A stretch of DNA of 64,000 nucleotides, taken from the NCBI GenBank assembly GCA_000277545.1, contig AKXM01000008.1:1-64000 (forward strand), given 5' to 3'. Under the pieces are notes generated by a model. That model was given only the letters and a program-made list of their open reading frames with translations, was not told the origin of the DNA and made no database searches. Source of the stretch: Enterobacter sp. Ag1 (GTDB lineage Bacteria > Pseudomonadota > Gammaproteobacteria > Enterobacterales > Enterobacteriaceae). The translations under genes were made by a program, and so were the position numbers. Positions 60,462 through 64,000 of this stretch are shown here, in pieces. Every line of letters begins with the position of its first letter. Position 1 is the stretch's first letter.

Positions 60462-61682
60462 TTATAGCGTCTGAAGCTGACGGGCAAGCTGCTGGTAGAT
60501 AACCTGCTGATTGAACTGGCCGGCGACTTTCTCTCTTGCCCGAGCCAGTATTAACTGCAGGTCACTTTCTGGCACAGCAGCCGCAACCTGTAGCTTATCG
60601 GCGAGCGCAAAAGCATCCTTTTCCGGCACCAGCCAGCCCGACTCATCGGCGTCGATAAGCTCAGGAATACCGCTATGAACGGTAGACACGACCGGAATGC
60701 CAACGGCCATCGCCTCCATCAGCGCCACGGGGATGCCTTCCATATCCCCGTCTTCGCCGGTCACCGAAGGAAGCAAGAACAGGTCGGCCTGGTCCAGCAT
60801 CGCCTTCACTTCATGGCTCGGCTTAAACCCGGGCATAAAGACCACGTCCTCCAGCTGCAATTGCTCAATCAGCGTCTTCAGACGACGCTCCCAGGGGCCA
60901 ATGCCTAAAATGTTGTAGCGAAATGCCACGCCGCGCGCCTTCAGCAGGCGGCAGGCTTCAATGGCAAAATGTAACCCTTTTTTTTCCGTCAGCCGCGCCA
61001 CCGAGATAATCTCCAGCGTCGCCCCCGGCGTTTTCATGGGTCTTAAAGAAAACTTGTCCATATCCACGCCCATCCTAGAGACCGCAATTTTGCTCTCCGG
61101 GCAGCCCATGTTCTTCAGGCGGCTGGCCCAGAGATTGCTGATGGGTAGCATTAAGTCCCCGCGCTCAAACAGCTGCCTGTATTCCGGCGTATAGTGAGCC
61201 AGCGCATCCCGGTGCGAGATATCAATCCCGTGAAACACGGTGGCAATTTTGCCGTTGAGCACGCCAAGCTCCTTCAGCTTGGTGGCCGTAACGCCCGCCG
61301 GGCCAAAGTGAGCAATAAAAACGTCGGCCTCAAGCGGCTGTTTCTGCCGGCCACAAATCGAGGACAGGATCAGATTGCGGGCTTCATCGCCATAGCGCGT
61401 GCGGTTAAGCGCTCGCCATGTGTTGCCTCGCAAAGCCCCCCGCAGCGTATTCCACGCCCGGTTTTTCAGCTTCGCGACTTTACCTTCTGGCTCGTCGAGC
61501 AGCCAGACGGTTTTTTCCGAAAGCCCATAGCTTTTAAACGCCGCGTGGGTATTGGTCATGTCGCCCTTTTGCAGGGCAACAATCTCAACCTCGTGGCCCA
61601 TGTCGATAAAAGCGGTTATCTGATTCAGCACAAAAGTTTCCGACGCCAGGGGAAACTTCAGCAGGAAGAAACCGACCTTCAT
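60462..61682 (-). CDS. wcaL: colanic acid glycosyltransferase WcaL
   Basis: A 406-residue GT4 enzyme, the same length as E. coli WcaL. VGFFLLKFPLASETFVLNQI opens the protein; ISVARLTEKKGLHFAIEACR and DMEGIPVALMEAMAVGIPVV form the donor-binding half. It adds a galactose to the colanic-acid repeat. It overlaps the wcaK stop by ATGA. Confidence 0.94.
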   Translation of the reverse strand: MKVGFFLLKFPLASETFVLNQITAFIDMGHEVEIVALQKGDMTNTHAAFKSYGLSEKTVWLLDEPEGKVAKLKNRAWNTLRGALRGNTWRALNRTRYGDEARNLILSSICGRQKQPLEADVFIAHFGPAGVTATKLKELGVLNGKIATVFHGIDISHRDALAHYTPEYRQLFERGDLMLPISNLWASRLKNMGCPESKIAVSRMGVDMDKFSLRPMKTPGATLEIISVARLTEKKGLHFAIEACRLLKARGVAFRYNILGIGPWERRLKTLIEQLQLEDVVFMPGFKPSHEVKAMLDQADLFLLPSVTGEDGDMEGIPVALMEAMAVGIPVVSTVHSGIPELIDADESGWLVPEKDAFALADKLQVAAAVPESDLQLILARAREKVAGQFNQQVIYQQLARQLQTL

Positions 61683-62959
61683 TTATCCTCCTTAACTCGC
61701 TCAAGCACCGAGCGCACCATGTTCATGCCGTTAGCACGCTCAGCGCTCACTGCCGCCGTAAGACGTTGGTTAATCGCGGGCAATTGCCCCAAAACATCCG
61801 CAACTACGCCCTGCAAAGAGCCGTCCAGCAACTGGCGAATATCAATAGCCATTTCTGGCATCCCCAGTTGCTGCATGATGCCCGCAGATTTGTGCTCGTA
61901 GTTGATGGCGATAGCTGGCGTGCCGAAGTTCATCGAAATAATGGCCGAGTGGAGACGCGTGCCCACCGTGAGCTCGCAGGCAGCAAAAATCTTGCCCATT
62001 TCCAGGTCGTTCAGCTCGTCCATCACAACGTGGTAGTCATCGGGCTGGTTGATGTACTGGCGGATATTGAGCGCCACCATGCGGTCGTCTTTGTTATAGC
62101 TGTCGATGCCGGTGCAGGTGGAAAGCGCCAGGACCTGATAGCCCTGTTCAATCGTGCGATTTACCACTTCGGCAAAGGCCTTCTCGTAGGCTTCCTGGGT
62201 GGTGCCGAGGCGTTTATCAAACGGCGCCAGTTCGCGGAGCGTAATCGCCACGGTTCTCTTTCTCTCGACCACGCCCAGCCAGTGCTTAACCGCATAACCC
62301 GGCACAAAATCCTCTTCATGCTGCGCCACCAGCCACGCCGTATCGACGCCCTGTTCCACCTTGCTGGTGTCGATTTGGCTTTGCTTCATCAACTCCAGGC
62401 TTACGGTTTCGCGCAGAATCAGGGATTTCGCGTGCCCAAAGACGTAGTTCGCCAGCTGGTTAAACTGCGGCTCCTGGAACGGGCCCACGCTGTGGCCAAC
62501 CATATAAACCGGCTTGCGGGCCATGAAGCTGCACAGCGCGTGCTCAAACTGCGTGACGCCATAAAGATCGACAAAGAAAGAGCCGCCCACCTGAATAATC
62601 GCGTCGTATTCCTGCAGCGATTTCACAAAATCAATAAACCCCTGTGGGATGGCGATGTTACGCAGCCGCCCGGTGTTGCTTGCTTTCGCTACCAGCACAT
62701 GGTGCTGATATTTACGGCGCAGGACTTTTTTGACCCGCCCGACCAGCCCGGCGGCGTTGTTATACCGCTTCATCTGCTTGTAGAGCCCGTCACCCAGCAC
62801 CGGGCGCCCCAGCAGCCAGGCAGAACTGACCGGGTAGCGGCTCATCACATCCACATGAATGCTGTCATCAAGCGTCGTGATGGCGTCAATCAACCCGCGT
62901 AAAATGGCGCTATCACCGCGGTTGCCGCAAGTATGGTTGCCAAGAATAAGTAATTTCAT
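61679..62959 (-). CDS. wcaK: colanic acid pyruvyl transferase WcaK
   Basis: 426 residues from the ATG at 62959 (GAGGTCGAT upstream), the E. coli length; the longer in-frame extension was rejected. A polysaccharide pyruvyl transferase family protein: KLLILGNHTCGNRGDSAILR at the N-terminus and GTRLHSAIISMNFGTPAIAI in the C-terminal half. It adds the pyruvate ketal to the terminal galactose of colanic acid. Confidence 0.94.
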   Translation of the reverse strand: MKLLILGNHTCGNRGDSAILRGLIDAITTLDDSIHVDVMSRYPVSSAWLLGRPVLGDGLYKQMKRYNNAAGLVGRVKKVLRRKYQHHVLVAKASNTGRLRNIAIPQGFIDFVKSLQEYDAIIQVGGSFFVDLYGVTQFEHALCSFMARKPVYMVGHSVGPFQEPQFNQLANYVFGHAKSLILRETVSLELMKQSQIDTSKVEQGVDTAWLVAQHEEDFVPGYAVKHWLGVVERKRTVAITLRELAPFDKRLGTTQEAYEKAFAEVVNRTIEQGYQVLALSTCTGIDSYNKDDRMVALNIRQYINQPDDYHVVMDELNDLEMGKIFAACELTVGTRLHSAIISMNFGTPAIAINYEHKSAGIMQQLGMPEMAIDIRQLLDGSLQGVVADVLGQLPAINQRLTAAVSAERANGMNMVRSVLERVKEDK

Positions 62960-63015
62960 ATCGACCTCTAACTTTATGACAAAGGGGAAAATGTGGTTTC
63001 CCCTCTTTGTTGTTC

Positions 63016-64000
63016 TTAGCCAGCGCGGAGCAGCGCTTTCAGGCGTTCGCTGCGGCAAAACTGCCGCTTCAGTTCAACGATCAGCGCATTGCGGGACAAA
63101 ATAATCATCATGATAAACGCCGCCGCTCCCGCGACGACCTGTGCCGCCAGCAACATCGCCAGAGGCAAATGCCCGGTCAGCGCGATGCCTAGCCCGGCGC
63201 TGACAATCAGCGTTGGGAGTGAGAGATAAAAAGGCAGCCAGATGCTGAGGATGTATTCCCGATAGCTGGAGCCCAGCACGGGTTTAATCATGATGAAATA
63301 GCTGAGCACGGTGTTCACAACCTGAACCAGCAGGAAACCGAGCGTCACGCCGAGCGCGCCGCCGAGCTGGCCGCCGACAATAATCGCCGGAATAAACAGG
63401 CAGGTTTTAAACACGTTGAATTTGAAGCTGATGTCCACGCGCGCTTTGGCCATCAGCAGCGAACCGATGGGATTCCCGATGGAACGCAGCAGGCCAACAA
63501 CGCACAACAGCTGCAGGATGGGCGTGATGAACTGCCACTTCTCCCCAAACACCAGCGGGACGAAGTTATTGGAGACCACCATCAGCCCCAGCAGCACCGG
63601 GAAATTAATGATGCCCACAATCGACAACAGCTTGTAAAAATTTACCCGGAGCTTCGCCGTGTCGTCCTGAATTTTGGCAAACGCCGGAAACAGCACGCGG
63701 GTGATGATCGGGTTGAGCTTCATCGGCGGCACGACGGCCACGTTATAAGCCAGGTTATAGCCGCCGGCGACCCCAGCCCCGAGAATACGCGCCAGTACCA
63801 GCGTGGAAAGGTTGGTATTGACGTAGTTGATCACGCTGTCAGCGGTCAGCCAGGCGCCAAACTTCAGGTTGGAATTCACCGACTTTAGGGAGAAGTGGAA
63901 GCCAGGGCGGTAAATCTTGCGGCCAAAGAAGCCAAACAGTGAGGTACGAACGACGGTATTCACCAGGTAACCGATGATTGCCGTGATGGCAAACGGGTAG
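63016..64000 (-). CDS. wzxC: colanic acid flippase WzxC, 5' part cut by window
   Basis: The 328 codons inside the window correspond to about residues 165-492 of E. coli WzxC; the frame stays open to the window edge. Motifs are PFAITAIIGYLVNTVVR, FGAWLTADSVINYVNTNLS, LAYNVAVVPPMKLNPIITR and the C-terminus RSERLKALLRAG. It flips the undecaprenyl-PP-linked colanic-acid repeat across the inner membrane. wcaK follows after 56 nt. Confidence 0.94.
   Translation of the reverse strand, partial: YPFAITAIIGYLVNTVVRTSLFGFFGRKIYRPGFHFSLKSVNSNLKFGAWLTADSVINYVNTNLSTLVLARILGAGVAGGYNLAYNVAVVPPMKLNPIITRVLFPAFAKIQDDTAKLRVNFYKLLSIVGIINFPVLLGLMVVSNNFVPLVFGEKWQFITPILQLLCVVGLLRSIGNPIGSLLMAKARVDISFKFNVFKTCLFIPAIIVGGQLGGALGVTLGFLLVQVVNTVLSYFIMIKPVLGSSYREYILSIWLPFYLSLPTLIVSAGLGIALTGHLPLAMLLAAQVVAGAAAFIMMIILSRNALIVELKRQFCRSERLKALLRAG

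Noticed and set aside
61766..62902. 378-codon plus-strand frame opposite wcaK
   Set aside because: Antisense shadow; WcaK matches its known length and motifs.

Overview
The window is a chromosomal segment from a member of the Enterobacteriaceae. The backbone proteins are close to Escherichia coli K-12 proteins, often with identical length, and long runs keep K-12 gene order: yeeO beside tRNA-Asn; yeeX-yeeA-sbmC-dacD-sbcB-plaP-yeeY-yeeZ-hisL-hisGDCBHAFI-wzz-gnd; and galF-wcaM-wcaL-wcaK-wzxC. It is not E. coli. The puu genes, an mscM/ybdG gene and several accessory blocks sit where K-12 has other genes. yeeDE, yefM-yoeB and ugd are missing from their K-12 positions. I did not assign a genus.

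Layout. 1-12.5 kb: two identical tRNA-Asn(GTT) genes in direct orientation bracket a putrescine-utilisation locus (puuPA divergent from puuDRCB, without puuE), a DUF1471 secreted peptide, the L,D-transpeptidase erfK, the mechanosensitive channel mscM and the MATE exporter yeeO. 12.5-25.1 kb is an accessory region. It holds a small AT-richer module of one HExxH zincin and two lipoproteins in a 481-bp tandem duplication (resembling a contact-dependent effector/immunity pair), an AlkC-type glycosylase, a Crp/Fnr regulator facing an unusual DeoD-like phosphorylase plus NCS1 permease, a LysR/MFS/NTF2-like set, a HigBA-type toxin-antitoxin pair, and a second-type EF-G gene facing an ArsR regulator across a palindrome. 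25.1-35.6 kb is the yeeX to yeeZ backbone with one extra acyltransferase. 35.8-43.0 kb is the complete histidine operon with leader peptide and attenuator.

43.1-57.9 kb is the O-antigen locus, with wzz and gnd at one edge and galF at the other. All its genes read leftwards from a promoter and JUMPstart/ops leader just downstream of galF. RmlB and RmlA make dTDP-4-keto-6-deoxyglucose. FdtA, FdtB and FdtC-like enzymes would turn this into dTDP-Fuc3NAc, and GalE supplies a UDP-galacto sugar. Four glycosyltransferases, a Wzx flippase and an EpsG-type Wzy complete a Wzx/Wzy-dependent pathway. The block from about 47 to 57.5 kb is visibly AT-rich, as usual for transferred O-antigen genes. 57.9-64 kb carries galF and the 3' end of the colanic-acid operon; wzxC is cut by the window edge.

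Points most worth a second look: the duplicated lipoprotein/zincin module with a leftover effector tail; the DeoD paralogue lacking two catalytic residues; the EF-G paralogue with its ArsR-type regulator and operator-like palindrome; the small reading frame overlapping the puuP start; and the perfect inverted repeat before sbcB.
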